DNA of 64,000 nucleotides from Paenibacillus silvae (GTDB taxonomy: Bacteria; Bacillota; Bacilli; Paenibacillales; Paenibacillaceae): the NCBI RefSeq assembly GCF_014639235.1, contig NZ_BMFU01000004.1:675222-739221 (forward strand), written 5' to 3'. The translations under genes and the position numbers were made by a program. The notes below the pieces were generated by a model, which saw only the letters and a program-made list of their open reading frames with translations, was not told the origin of the DNA and ran no database searches. Positions within the stretch are counted from its first letter, which is position 1. Every line of letters starts with the position of its first letter. Shown in pieces: positions 7,892 to 16,409 of this stretch.

Positions 7892-8368
7892 TTGAATAAA
7901 CGAATATATCCAATCGAGGATCAATTGGAAAAAAGAAAAATGATGCCATTGCTGCTGCTTGCTGATGAATCAGAGGAGAAAGTCATGGAATATTTAGAGG
8001 AAGGGGATGTGTTGTGCCTTTCTAATGATTCTGATGCTGCTTTGGGTGTGATTGTGACGGTGAGGCTTAACAGTGAATCGATTGAAATAAAGAATATTGC
8101 CGTTTCTCCTGACCACCAGGGTCAAGGGCTCGGCAAATTGTTGATAAACAAAGCCATTTCCTTACATAAAGAGCGTGGAATAAGACATTTTGTCGTGGGA
8201 ACAGCCAATTCCAGTATCAACAATCTCGCATTTTATCAGAAACTGGGGTTTCGAATATGTGATATAAAAAAAGATTTTTTCCTGGATTACCCTGAAGAGA
8301 TCTGGGAGAACGGCATTAGGGCCGTGGATATGATTGTGATGGAAAAGCATGAAGTTAATTCGAAATAG
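7892..8368 (+). CDS. GNAT family N-acetyltransferase
   Basis: The product has 158 residues, starting at TTG 7892 behind AAGGGGG. The acetyl-CoA loop is the segment NIAVSPDHQGQGLGKLLI (about residues 70-87), followed by the typical C-terminal NNLAFYQKLGFRI. The acceptor is unknown. It has its own A+T-rich upstream region and a terminator, so it is monocistronic. It lies immediately before the biosynthetic cluster but is separated from it by a terminator. Confidence 0.88.
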   Translation: MNKRIYPIEDQLEKRKMMPLLLLADESEEKVMEYLEEGDVLCLSNDSDAALGVIVTVRLNSESIEIKNIAVSPDHQGQGLGKLLINKAISLHKERGIRHFVVGTANSSINNLAFYQKLGFRICDIKKDFFLDYPEEIWENGIRAVDMIVMEKHEVNSK

Positions 8369-8370
8369 CG

Positions 8371-8412
8371 AAGGGCCTGATCAAGATGTAATGTCTTGTT
8401 TCAGGCCTTTTT
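8371..8412 (+). terminator. intrinsic terminator after GNAT gene
   Basis: AAGGGCCTGA (8371-8380) pairs with TCAGGCCTTT (8401-8410), with an inner CAAGA/TCTTG stem, then T-rich sequence. Confidence 0.85.
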
Positions 8413-8420
8413 ATTTCTTT

Positions 8421-8440
8421 TATTGTAAATATTTACAATA
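8421..8440 (+). promoter_or_regulatory. perfect 20-bp palindrome, candidate operator
   Basis: TATTGTAAATATTTACAATA is a perfect palindrome in the A+T-rich region before the 11-gene cluster. The core TGTAAAN2TTTACA resembles dyad operators of dimeric repressors. No cluster gene encodes an obvious regulator, so the protein that binds is unknown. Confidence 0.5.
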
Positions 8441-8622
8441 TACGAACGCGGTGATACAATGAAAAAAATGTTATATATTTTAATAAAAACCATATATATT
8501 CAATTATCGAGTCGAATTTTGCTAGATTGAAGAATAAATATGGTTTTTTCCAGCACCATTAAAAAAACGTTTTCGACTATATTGAAATTGCTCATTACCT
8601 AACTGGAAAAGAGGAGATTGGC

Positions 8623-9831
8623 ATGCTGAATATGCAAAAAGAACAGTTGGCTATGTACGGGGCCAAACCTGTAAGAGAAAAAATGCTTCCGTATGGAAAA
8701 CAATGGGTGGACGAGACCGACATTGAAAATGTGGTCAACGTTTTAAGAAGTGACTTTCTTTCCTCAGGTCCTGAAATACCAAAATTCGAAGAAGCACTGG
8801 CTCGCGAGGCAGGTACTCGGTACGCTGTAGCATTCTCCAGTGGTACTGCTGCGCTGCATGCTGCGTGTTTTGCTGCTGGCGTCGAGACTGGAAGTGAAGT
8901 GATTACTTCGCCTCTGACTTTTGCAGCAAGCAGCAACTGTATATTATATACAGGCGGAAAGCCGGTTTTTGCCGATATTGATCCTCTTACCTTCAACATC
9001 GATTCTCAAGAGGTTTATAAGAAAATCACCCCAAATACGAAGGCGCTGATCATTGTTGATTTTGCCGGACAGCCTGCTCAATATAACGAGCTTTATGACA
9101 TGGCTTCCAATCACGGGCTTGTCACCATTCGTGATGCTGCCCACTCGATCGGTTCAATCTATAAAGAGCGGCGACCTGGGATGTCAACCGACATGACCAT
9201 TTTCAGTTTTCATCCTGTAAAGCATATTACTACAGGAGAAGGCGGGGCCGTTGTAACGGATCGGGAGGACTTCTATCATCAATTGTTAATGTTTAGAAAT
9301 CATGGAATTACACGTGATGAACAGATGCTGGAACAGCAAAATTCTCCAAAATGGTATTACGAAATGCAGTTCCTTGGTTATAACTACCGGATTACTGATA
9401 TACAAGCTGCATTAGGCACAAGCCAGTTAAAAAGGCTGGAGCAATTTGTGAAGAGAAGGCGAGAATTAGCGGTTCTGTACAATAAGGCCTTCGAGCAGAT
9501 GCCAGGATTAGCATTCCAGCAACAAGCTGAAGAAGTATCATCAAGCTGGCATTTATATCCTTTGCGATGGAAAAAAGATTTTTTCTCCGTAAGCCGCGAT
9601 ACCATTTTTCAAGCTTTGCTCGCAGAGAATATCGGGGTCAATCTTCACTATATTCCGGTTTATTTACATCCCTATTATCAGTCACTGGGCTATCAACGAG
9701 GCATTTGTCCTAATGCAGAAGCCGTATATGAGGAGCTGATTACAATTCCACTTTTTCCTCTGATGACGGATCGCGATTTGCAGGATGTCGTGGATGCCGT
9801 TGTCAAGGTATATAACTATTTTTTGAAGTAA
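8623..9831 (+). CDS. DegT/DnrJ/EryC1/StrS-family sugar aminotransferase
   Basis: The product has 402 residues, starting at ATG behind GAGGAG. It is a type I PLP-fold sugar aminotransferase. It has SSGTAALHAA (cofactor phosphate site), DAAHS (Asp for the pyridine nitrogen) and FSFHPVKHITTGEGG, with Lys200 as the internal aldimine lysine. The segment ITSPLTFAASSN is close to the PseC/SpsC group, which aminates C4 of UDP-4-keto-6-deoxy sugars. It opens the 11-gene cluster and implies an amino sugar, or an aminocyclitol made by a related enzyme. Which keto sugar it uses is not evident, since no 4,6-dehydratase is in the window. Confidence 0.9.
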   Translation: MLNMQKEQLAMYGAKPVREKMLPYGKQWVDETDIENVVNVLRSDFLSSGPEIPKFEEALAREAGTRYAVAFSSGTAALHAACFAAGVETGSEVITSPLTFAASSNCILYTGGKPVFADIDPLTFNIDSQEVYKKITPNTKALIIVDFAGQPAQYNELYDMASNHGLVTIRDAAHSIGSIYKERRPGMSTDMTIFSFHPVKHITTGEGGAVVTDREDFYHQLLMFRNHGITRDEQMLEQQNSPKWYYEMQFLGYNYRITDIQAALGTSQLKRLEQFVKRRRELAVLYNKAFEQMPGLAFQQQAEEVSSSWHLYPLRWKKDFFSVSRDTIFQALLAENIGVNLHYIPVYLHPYYQSLGYQRGICPNAEAVYEELITIPLFPLMTDRDLQDVVDAVVKVYNYFLK

Positions 9832-9871
9832 TGCATACATGCTTGGGCTTAACTCAAAGGAGGATGTTGTA

Positions 9872-11236
9872 TTGCAGCCAAAGCAGCTCAACTTATTTCG
9901 TTTAACCTGGCCTATTTTCATGGACGCTTTCTTTCATATCGTGTTAGGTAACGTTGACACAGTAATGCTCTCACATTATTCAGGACAAGCTGTCGCTGCT
10001 GTAGGCATATCATCACAAATATTTGGAATGTTTATTATTATCCTGGAATTTATGGCCATGGGGTCTGGCATACTGATCGCTCAAATGCTTGGAGCAAGTC
10101 AGCGTGAAAGAGCCGCTAATATTGCACAATCCTCTATATATCTGAATGGCCTTATCGGCGTAGTTCTTATTTTTATACTTTTTTTCTCTGCACCTTTTTT
10201 GTTTAATCTCTTCAATCTTTCAGCTGAGGCTTACGAGTTTGGTGTTCGTTACTCGCAAATTGTGAGCGTTTCTCTTCTTTTTGAGGCAATTCTGATTTGT
10301 ATCAGTACGACAATGAGAAACTATGGTTTCGCCAAGGAACCGATGTTTGTTGTGGTGGGAATGAACGTTGTTAATGTAACAGGGAACAGCATTGCGTTGT
10401 TCGGATTTCTCGGTTTTCCCGAGACGGGTCTTACTGGTGTGGCAATCAGCTCGTGTATTAGTCGTTTGTTGGCAATGATTTGTATAGTCTACCTATACAA
10501 GCGCAAGCTCAGATTAAAGCTGAGATTGCAAGGCCGCCACTATATTCAGGATTGGAAATCTATTGTAAAGGTAGGCATCCCGACAGCAGGGGAGAGCTTT
10601 TCCTACCAGTCCTCCCAAATCCTGATTACGTATTTTGTCACTTTTTTCGGAGTAATCGCGATTACAACCAAGGTCATTACTTACAATATTATGCTGCTGA
10701 TTATGATATTCTCCTATTCCATGGGACAAGCAACACAAATTTTGATAGGTCATCTCGTTGGGGCAAGAGAACATCAAAAAGCGCATGACCAAGCCATTTT
10801 CAGCCTGAAAGTTTCATCGTTGATCTCATTGCTCATTGCACTTGTGTGTTACTTCTTATCAGAAACTGTGCTAGGGCTGTTTACATCGGACAGAGATATT
10901 ATTGAAACCGGCAAAACACTTCTTGCGTTGTCTATCTTATTGGAGCCTGGCAGAGCGTTTAATCTTGTTCTCAGTAGCTCGTTGAAGGCATCCGGCGATA
11001 TCCGATTTCCAACGCTACTGGGTTTAATCAGCATGTGGGGATTATGTGTACCCGCTGCATTTATTTTGGGAAATGTACTTGGATACGGATTAGCGGGAGT
11101 ATGGCTTGCTTTTATTCTCGATGAGTGGTTAAGAGGTTTAATTTTTTATTTCAGATGGAAGAGAATGGGTTGGGTTACAAAAGGACTGGTTAAAGCCGAA
11201 ATACGGTCGTCCAATGAAAAGGAGATGAGTATATGA
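9872..11236 (+). CDS. MATE-family (MOP superfamily) membrane transporter
   Basis: TTG at 9872 is preferred: AAAGGAGG lies 8 nt upstream, whereas the in-frame ATG at 9839 has no such signal. The 454-residue protein has about twelve hydrophobic segments in two halves with the MATE look (LTWPIFMDAFFHIVLGNVD, then MATE-like GAQM/GHLVGA segments at equivalent places of each half). MATE proteins export drugs or metabolites using Na+ or H+; related MOP proteins flip lipid-linked sugars. Its position between aminotransferase and epimerase genes suggests it exports the cluster product. The stop overlaps the next start by 4 bp. Confidence 0.88.
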   Translation: MQPKQLNLFRLTWPIFMDAFFHIVLGNVDTVMLSHYSGQAVAAVGISSQIFGMFIIILEFMAMGSGILIAQMLGASQRERAANIAQSSIYLNGLIGVVLIFILFFSAPFLFNLFNLSAEAYEFGVRYSQIVSVSLLFEAILICISTTMRNYGFAKEPMFVVVGMNVVNVTGNSIALFGFLGFPETGLTGVAISSCISRLLAMICIVYLYKRKLRLKLRLQGRHYIQDWKSIVKVGIPTAGESFSYQSSQILITYFVTFFGVIAITTKVITYNIMLLIMIFSYSMGQATQILIGHLVGAREHQKAHDQAIFSLKVSSLISLLIALVCYFLSETVLGLFTSDRDIIETGKTLLALSILLEPGRAFNLVLSSSLKASGDIRFPTLLGLISMWGLCVPAAFILGNVLGYGLAGVWLAFILDEWLRGLIFYFRWKRMGWVTKGLVKAEIRSSNEKEMSI

Positions 11237-12204
11237 GAAGAAGGAAATACTTGCTCTTGGGTGGAGGCGGATTCATAGGTTCAGCTATTGCAGAGGCACT
11301 TGCACCATTTCACGAGGTCACTATTGCTGATGCCGTCCCATTTAAGCAAACCGTTGCTTATTTAAGAGGGATAACCCAAGTTGATTATGTACAAGTCAAT
11401 GCTGCGGATCGTTCCGGTGTATTGGATTTGGGTACAGATTACGATTATATTGTGCATGCAGTAGCTATTCTAGGCATCAACAAGGTGGCACAGGAATCCA
11501 TTCTTACCATCAATACTAATTATCTTAGCTGCTTGTATTCGCTTGAACTCGCAAGTAGACAGAAACATCTCAAAAAATTCCTCACGTTCAGTACAAGTGA
11601 AGTGTATGGACAATACACTGTATCCGCCAAGGAAACCGACGAGTTTACCATCGGAATTCCGGAGACCGCACGATGGTGTTATGCTGCAAGCAAAGTATTA
11701 AGCGAACATTTAACATATGCCTATCATAGGGAGGAGTCTATCCCAACGATTGTTATTCGGCCGTTTAACGTCTATGGAGAATATCGATTTGGAAATAATG
11801 CAATATCCAGTTTGGTTCGCAAAGCGCTTAAAAACGAGGATTTATTGATTAGCGGCACAGGCGAGCAGACAAGAGTATGGTGTTATATTAACGACTTTGT
11901 TTCCGGGGTTATCCATGCTTTACATTCCGAATATGAGGGAGAGTCTTTCAATCTGGGTAATCCGAACGAACAATGCAGCATCAAAGATTTGGCGCATCTC
12001 ATTGTGGAGCTGACGGAATCGAAGTCCAGAATTATAATCTCGCACTCGGATGAACCAGATGTGAAGCAGAGAACAGTCGATATTTCCAAGGCTCGAAGTT
12101 ATCTTGCATATGAGCCATCTGTATCTTTACGCGAAGGTTTGAAAAAGTATATTACTTGGGCGAAAAAGATGGAGAGCAACGAAAAAATGGGGATACCGCA
12201 ATGA
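11233..12204 (+). CDS. NAD-dependent epimerase/dehydratase (extended SDR)
   Basis: The product has 323 residues, with its start overlapping the MATE stop (ATGA). The N-terminal Rossmann motif is GGGGFIG. Ser/Thr of TFSTSEVYG and the catalytic Tyr-Lys of CYAASK follow, then RPFNVYG as in nucleotide-sugar epimerases, dehydratases and decarboxylases. The family acts on UDP- or dTDP-sugars; the exact reaction cannot be read from the sequence. The closest general look is UDP-glucuronate decarboxylase/epimerase, which would fit the UDP-sugar dehydrogenase encoded downstream. Confidence 0.88.
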   Translation: MRRRKYLLLGGGGFIGSAIAEALAPFHEVTIADAVPFKQTVAYLRGITQVDYVQVNAADRSGVLDLGTDYDYIVHAVAILGINKVAQESILTINTNYLSCLYSLELASRQKHLKKFLTFSTSEVYGQYTVSAKETDEFTIGIPETARWCYAASKVLSEHLTYAYHREESIPTIVIRPFNVYGEYRFGNNAISSLVRKALKNEDLLISGTGEQTRVWCYINDFVSGVIHALHSEYEGESFNLGNPNEQCSIKDLAHLIVELTESKSRIIISHSDEPDVKQRTVDISKARSYLAYEPSVSLREGLKKYITWAKKMESNEKMGIPQ

Positions 12205-13127
12205 CCGCCAATAATCTCTTTGGGTTCTCATTCTACGCTATATATGACAATCAGCTTCAATCCCGTTATAAAGATATATTTGGAAAAGTAGAGGCTACGA
12301 TTTTTAATCGCGAAGATTTGATGGGGGCTGCGTGGGATTCAGTCTGGACAAATACCCGTCATGCTGTTGAGTTATTTGGCGGCCGCAATACAAGCTTTCA
12401 TTTTCCTGTGAACAATAGCAATATTGTGACGGACCCTTTCGTAAGATCACGTTTGATCGAAACCTTGAAGCGCTCAGAGGAGCTTGGTATTCCTCATGTG
12501 GTGATTCATGCCAATCAGTTATATCTGTTGGAAGAATGTAAACATCAAAATTTGAAAGAGCTCAGGTCGAGATTCCTCGATTGCTTGCAAGAGGTCATCT
12601 ATCAGGCTGGAAGTAATGTAGTAGTCTGCTTGGAAAATTTACCACCTATCGGTAATTTGTATGATGATGCCGACCCTGTTTTTTTATTTACTGAGGATTT
12701 CCAAGAGATAGATATCCAGAACGTAGGTATCACATGGGATATTTGCCATTATTTCAATACAGTATACACCATGCATTATGCCAGTAATGATCCAGTATTT
12801 CGAGATATGCTTCCTAGTTATCAGCCGTGCGACTACATGGATTTTACCAGGATTATAAACAAAATTAAACACTGGCACTTTTCTGCATTTGATCAAATGG
12901 CTAATCCTTTTACCGAGACCACTTGCAGAGAAGGTGTGCTTCCTGTGGAAAGCTGTGTGGAAGAGAGCATGTACCAGAAGGCTCTGCGGTTAATCTACGA
13001 GGATGCTGTAAAAAGCAATAAAGCGATCATTTTTGAAATTGCAGAAAAAGACTATACACATCGCTACTATGTTCTTCAAATGCTGGAATGGGCACAAAAG
13101 GTAGTAAAGGAGCATTCTTTTTTATGA
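12201..13127 (+). CDS. xylose-isomerase-like TIM-barrel protein
   Basis: ATG at 12201 overlaps the preceding stop (ATGA); the product has 308 residues. The sugar phosphate isomerase/AP endonuclease fold is indicated by the strand-end residues HVVIHANQ, VVCLENLPP, VGITWDICHYFN, KHWHFSAFD and IIFEIAE. These supply the usual His, Glu and Asp metal ligands. Relatives include sugar isomerases, epimerases and inosose dehydratases. Inside this cluster it probably isomerises or dehydrates a sugar or cyclitol intermediate. The specific substrate is unknown. Confidence 0.8.
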   Translation: MTANNLFGFSFYAIYDNQLQSRYKDIFGKVEATIFNREDLMGAAWDSVWTNTRHAVELFGGRNTSFHFPVNNSNIVTDPFVRSRLIETLKRSEELGIPHVVIHANQLYLLEECKHQNLKELRSRFLDCLQEVIYQAGSNVVVCLENLPPIGNLYDDADPVFLFTEDFQEIDIQNVGITWDICHYFNTVYTMHYASNDPVFRDMLPSYQPCDYMDFTRIINKIKHWHFSAFDQMANPFTETTCREGVLPVESCVEESMYQKALRLIYEDAVKSNKAIIFEIAEKDYTHRYYVLQMLEWAQKVVKEHSFL

Positions 13128-14299
13128 TAACTACAGCTTCTGATCCAATCCATGAACGTATTCTTGATCTGGGTTCCAGACTCATTCGTTTGCATCCAAC
13201 CTACAACAGACCTGATTCTCAGAAACAAGCTCAGCTTCTGATTCAGAAGCAGCTGGAGCAAGAGGGATGGACAACTTATTTGGATGTGTTCACCGTATCT
13301 CAATTGGTCAGTAGAGACTTTATACGGCATCCTTGGGAGTATAACCGTTTTTACAAAGATGGATTCGAAATGACAAAGCACAATTTATATGCTGTTGCTG
13401 ATTCGGGGCATCCAGGCCCGACGTTAATCTTAAATGGCCATATTGATGTAGACATTTTGAACGGTAACCAAGAAACGGAATTACCCTGGAATGTTAGTGG
13501 AAACATTGTAGAAGGCAGGATGCTAGGCAGAGGAGCTACGGATATGCTGCTCGGGCTTAGCACTCTCGTTTATGCTTTGAGCTTGATCAGAGAACGATTC
13601 AATAAAGGAAAATTGATCTTCACTTCCGTCATCGATGAGGAAATTGGAGGCAACGGCTCTATTCGAGCCTGTGAGTGGCTTAACAAAAATGGCTATTTCC
13701 CTGACGGGCGCGAACCGATGGAAGTCGTTATTGCTGAACCTACAAATACAACCATATGTACTTCTTCTCTTGGTTTTCTTCCCTTCAAAATTCAAATTTG
13801 CTCTAAAAACATACACATGAATGCACAAGAGCACAACCAGCTTGCAGATTTAAATGCACTATTCAATTCACTTTATTCCTTCAAAGAAGAGCACGAGGGA
13901 CTGTATATGAATGTTGGTACGATATCGGGCGGGTCTGATCCCAGCCTGCCAATTCAGGACTTGATCCTTGAAGGCGTGATGGCCAGTGACAGCAGATATA
14001 CGATCCAAACGTTACAGAACAATCTCAGGCAGGCATTATCACCTTACACTGTGCACTATCCCAATTTGATGATTGAACCTATGAAAAACGATGGCTTGAA
14101 GTTTGGCCGCGGGGCGGAACAGCATGAATTTCCTAGCGCGTGTGATGCTTCCGTATTCCATCATTTTGGATATCCGACCGTTATTTTTGGACCAGGCCGG
14201 TTGGCTCAAGCTCATACCGAGGACGAATATATTGAGATAAGTGAAGTTGAACATTATGCACAACAGCTAAAAGCGTATTTGATCGAATTTTTCAGATAA
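13124..14299 (+). CDS. M20-family peptidase/deacylase (ArgE/DapE-like)
   Basis: ATG at 13124 overlaps the previous stop and follows AAAGGAG; the product has 391 residues. Metal ligands of the M20 catalytic domain are visible: LNGHIDVD, GRGATDM, DEEIGGNGS (catalytic Glu plus ligand), an Asp/Glu in IAEPTN, and His in LAQAHTEDEYI. A lid domain lies in the middle. M20 enzymes hydrolyse amide bonds, for example by removing an N-acyl or aminoacyl protecting group. In this cluster it may deacylate an amino-sugar or peptide-like intermediate, possibly as counterpart of the FemAB-like gene. Confidence 0.88.
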   Translation: MITTASDPIHERILDLGSRLIRLHPTYNRPDSQKQAQLLIQKQLEQEGWTTYLDVFTVSQLVSRDFIRHPWEYNRFYKDGFEMTKHNLYAVADSGHPGPTLILNGHIDVDILNGNQETELPWNVSGNIVEGRMLGRGATDMLLGLSTLVYALSLIRERFNKGKLIFTSVIDEEIGGNGSIRACEWLNKNGYFPDGREPMEVVIAEPTNTTICTSSLGFLPFKIQICSKNIHMNAQEHNQLADLNALFNSLYSFKEEHEGLYMNVGTISGGSDPSLPIQDLILEGVMASDSRYTIQTLQNNLRQALSPYTVHYPNLMIEPMKNDGLKFGRGAEQHEFPSACDASVFHHFGYPTVIFGPGRLAQAHTEDEYIEISEVEHYAQQLKAYLIEFFR

Positions 14300-14314
14300 T
14301 TGGGAGGCACTGAA

Positions 14315-15562
14315 ATGAATACCGACTTCACACCTCCGAACAACATCAAATATGTGTTATACCCTTCGGAATATCGATACGATTCATTGTGTTATAGCGG
14401 TATGTCTAACTTGAAGGGGAACAGTAATGAAGTTTTCTCTGGTTTAAGAGATCGAATCGCCACCGTATTTGATATTAGAAACCCATCACAGATTTACCTG
14501 TTTGACAGTGCTTCTTCCGCTATTACTGCCTTGTTAACGATTTTGAAAAATCAACATAACATCGAGTGTGTATACATGCCCTCATACTCATGTACAGAAT
14601 TGGCTGATTCAGTCATCTCCGCCGGGCTTACGTTTAATGTATATGACATCACAGACGATTTCAGGCCAGAGCTTGAATTCGTGCGTTCTTTGATTGGTGT
14701 GCAGCGGGCCGCATTCCTGATCCCGGCGTTGTTCGGTTCACGCTCAATACCATCGGAACTTATGGATGTGCTGCATCAATTGAAGATGCCCGTTATTTTT
14801 GACGAGGCACAGTCATTTCCAATGGCTCCGCAATATCGCGGGACAACACCTAGAGCTTTTTTTTCAGTCATCTCATTTGGAAAATCAAAGCCTCTATCCT
14901 CTATCGGGGGCGGTGCACTCATCGTTCATCAGCCTGAGATGAATACAATGTTTACAGCGTATTCAGTGGATGAATTACAGCATCAAGAATCCTGGTTCCC
15001 CTATTTTCGAGCTGTCACCCGCCGTCAATTAAGTAAGTACAGCTGGTGGCGCAAAGTAAACGGGCTCCAATACAGGTATGCTGATCTGGCAGCTCTGCAC
15101 CGTGCACAGCAAATCCGCCAGCGCGAGCCGCGGGGCATCACACTTCTGCAAGCGCAAATGGCGCTCCGGCGCTTGCAGTTTTTTTTAAAACAGATGGAGC
15201 GTCAGAAGGTTCATGTACCAGGACTATTAGATGCTCTCGAAAGTACATTCGGCAAACAAACATTGCGATTTGTTCTTTCCCGTGATCAGCAATGTCTGCT
15301 TCCGATTCGTATCCCCAATCACAAAAGGAAAAAAATTGGAGCATACCTCGCACAAAAGGGGGTACAAACGACTTTCTATTATTATCCACTGCACAACATA
15401 GAGCGATACAAGGAGCGTTTTCAGCTTCACGATTGCTTCAATGCGGATCGTGTTTTTAGTGAAATATTGCTGCTGCCGATCCACACGGATACACCTCCGC
15501 GTCATATCAAAAAACTGGAAAGGTTCATTCGCCAATATGATGAATATTCAACAGATGCTTAG
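14315..15562 (+). CDS. divergent DegT-like PLP-dependent aminotransferase
   Basis: ATG at 14315 lies 7 nt after GGGAGG; the product has 415 residues. It keeps DSASSAITALL in place of the phosphate loop, FDEAQSFP for the pyridine-binding Asp, and ISFGKSKPLSSIGGGA with Lys192 at the aldimine lysine position. The GEGG motif of typical DegT proteins is GGG here and overall similarity is low. It is the second aminotransferase of the cluster, so two different amino groups may be installed, or it may act on a non-sugar substrate. Confidence 0.75.
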   Translation: MNTDFTPPNNIKYVLYPSEYRYDSLCYSGMSNLKGNSNEVFSGLRDRIATVFDIRNPSQIYLFDSASSAITALLTILKNQHNIECVYMPSYSCTELADSVISAGLTFNVYDITDDFRPELEFVRSLIGVQRAAFLIPALFGSRSIPSELMDVLHQLKMPVIFDEAQSFPMAPQYRGTTPRAFFSVISFGKSKPLSSIGGGALIVHQPEMNTMFTAYSVDELQHQESWFPYFRAVTRRQLSKYSWWRKVNGLQYRYADLAALHRAQQIRQREPRGITLLQAQMALRRLQFFLKQMERQKVHVPGLLDALESTFGKQTLRFVLSRDQQCLLPIRIPNHKRKKIGAYLAQKGVQTTFYYYPLHNIERYKERFQLHDCFNADRVFSEILLLPIHTDTPPRHIKKLERFIRQYDEYSTDA

Positions 15563-16409
15563 TCCACGGACACCTTTCATTGAACCAGGTTTTGCAGCAC
15601 TTGTCGGACAATACCTGGATTTTGAGTATACGCCCGTTGAAGTGTGCTGCAAGGGTCAAGTCTATGCCATATCTCTATATAAAAACACCAAAACCCAATC
15701 ATACCATATTGGTGCCGTAGGATATGGCGGGATTATTCCTTTTCCAGAAAGTCTTCCAGATTTCCTGGACATTATAGATATCATCTCAGAATCATATGGA
15801 ATGATCTCTCAAATTACACTGCCGCCGATGGGAGAACATATTTTGAGCTGGGATATGAGCAGCTCCGGCTTTGATCGGCAAGTCATGGACACCTATATTT
15901 TAAATTTTGCTGAATATCGAGAACAGAAGGATATGCTTTTCAAAGGCAGCGTTCGGACTGATATCCGGTTTGCTGAGAAGGCTGGCGTATCTGTTAGATT
16001 ATATGATTCTGAACAAGAGCTTCAACAATTTTACGAGATTTACAAGTCAACGATGGAACGTGTGCAAGCAAGTTATTTAACTCCTTATGAACTTCTAAAG
16101 GAATTACTTTACTACTCGGATGAAGCCCGGCTTTATATCGCGTTAACGGAACAGAATCGCGTCATTGCGGGAAGTCTATTTCTTCAAAACGAAGATAATC
16201 TGTTTTATTGGATCAATGCTTCACATTCAGAATTCAGAAACTTACGAGGCAATTATCTGATTCTTAAACAGGCCATTGATGACGCTTACGCCACAAAGTC
16301 TTATTTGAACTTCGGTTATTCTCACAACCCTAATATTGCTAAGTCGAAGCTTGGCTGGGGTTGTCATATTCAAAAATATATTCGGTTGACAAAGGAGTAT
16401 GCCTTATGA
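15537..16409 (+). CDS. FemAB/BioF2-like GNAT-fold acyl- or aminoacyl-transferase
   Basis: The start is either ATG at 15537 or the next one at 15540, 26 bp inside the previous gene; the product is about 290 residues. The C-terminal half (TDIRFAEKAG, FYEIYKSTMER, ARLYIALTEQNRVIAGSLF, YWINASHSEFRNLRGNYLI, LNFGYS) is typical of the acetyltransferase-6/FemAB-like superfamily. Relatives transfer acyl groups or aminoacyl groups from tRNA to peptidoglycan or small molecules. The weak ribosome binding site and the overlap suggest translational coupling. The donor and acceptor are unknown. Confidence 0.72.
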   Translation: MMNIQQMLSPRTPFIEPGFAALVGQYLDFEYTPVEVCCKGQVYAISLYKNTKTQSYHIGAVGYGGIIPFPESLPDFLDIIDIISESYGMISQITLPPMGEHILSWDMSSSGFDRQVMDTYILNFAEYREQKDMLFKGSVRTDIRFAEKAGVSVRLYDSEQELQQFYEIYKSTMERVQASYLTPYELLKELLYYSDEARLYIALTEQNRVIAGSLFLQNEDNLFYWINASHSEFRNLRGNYLILKQAIDDAYATKSYLNFGYSHNPNIAKSKLGWGCHIQKYIRLTKEYAL

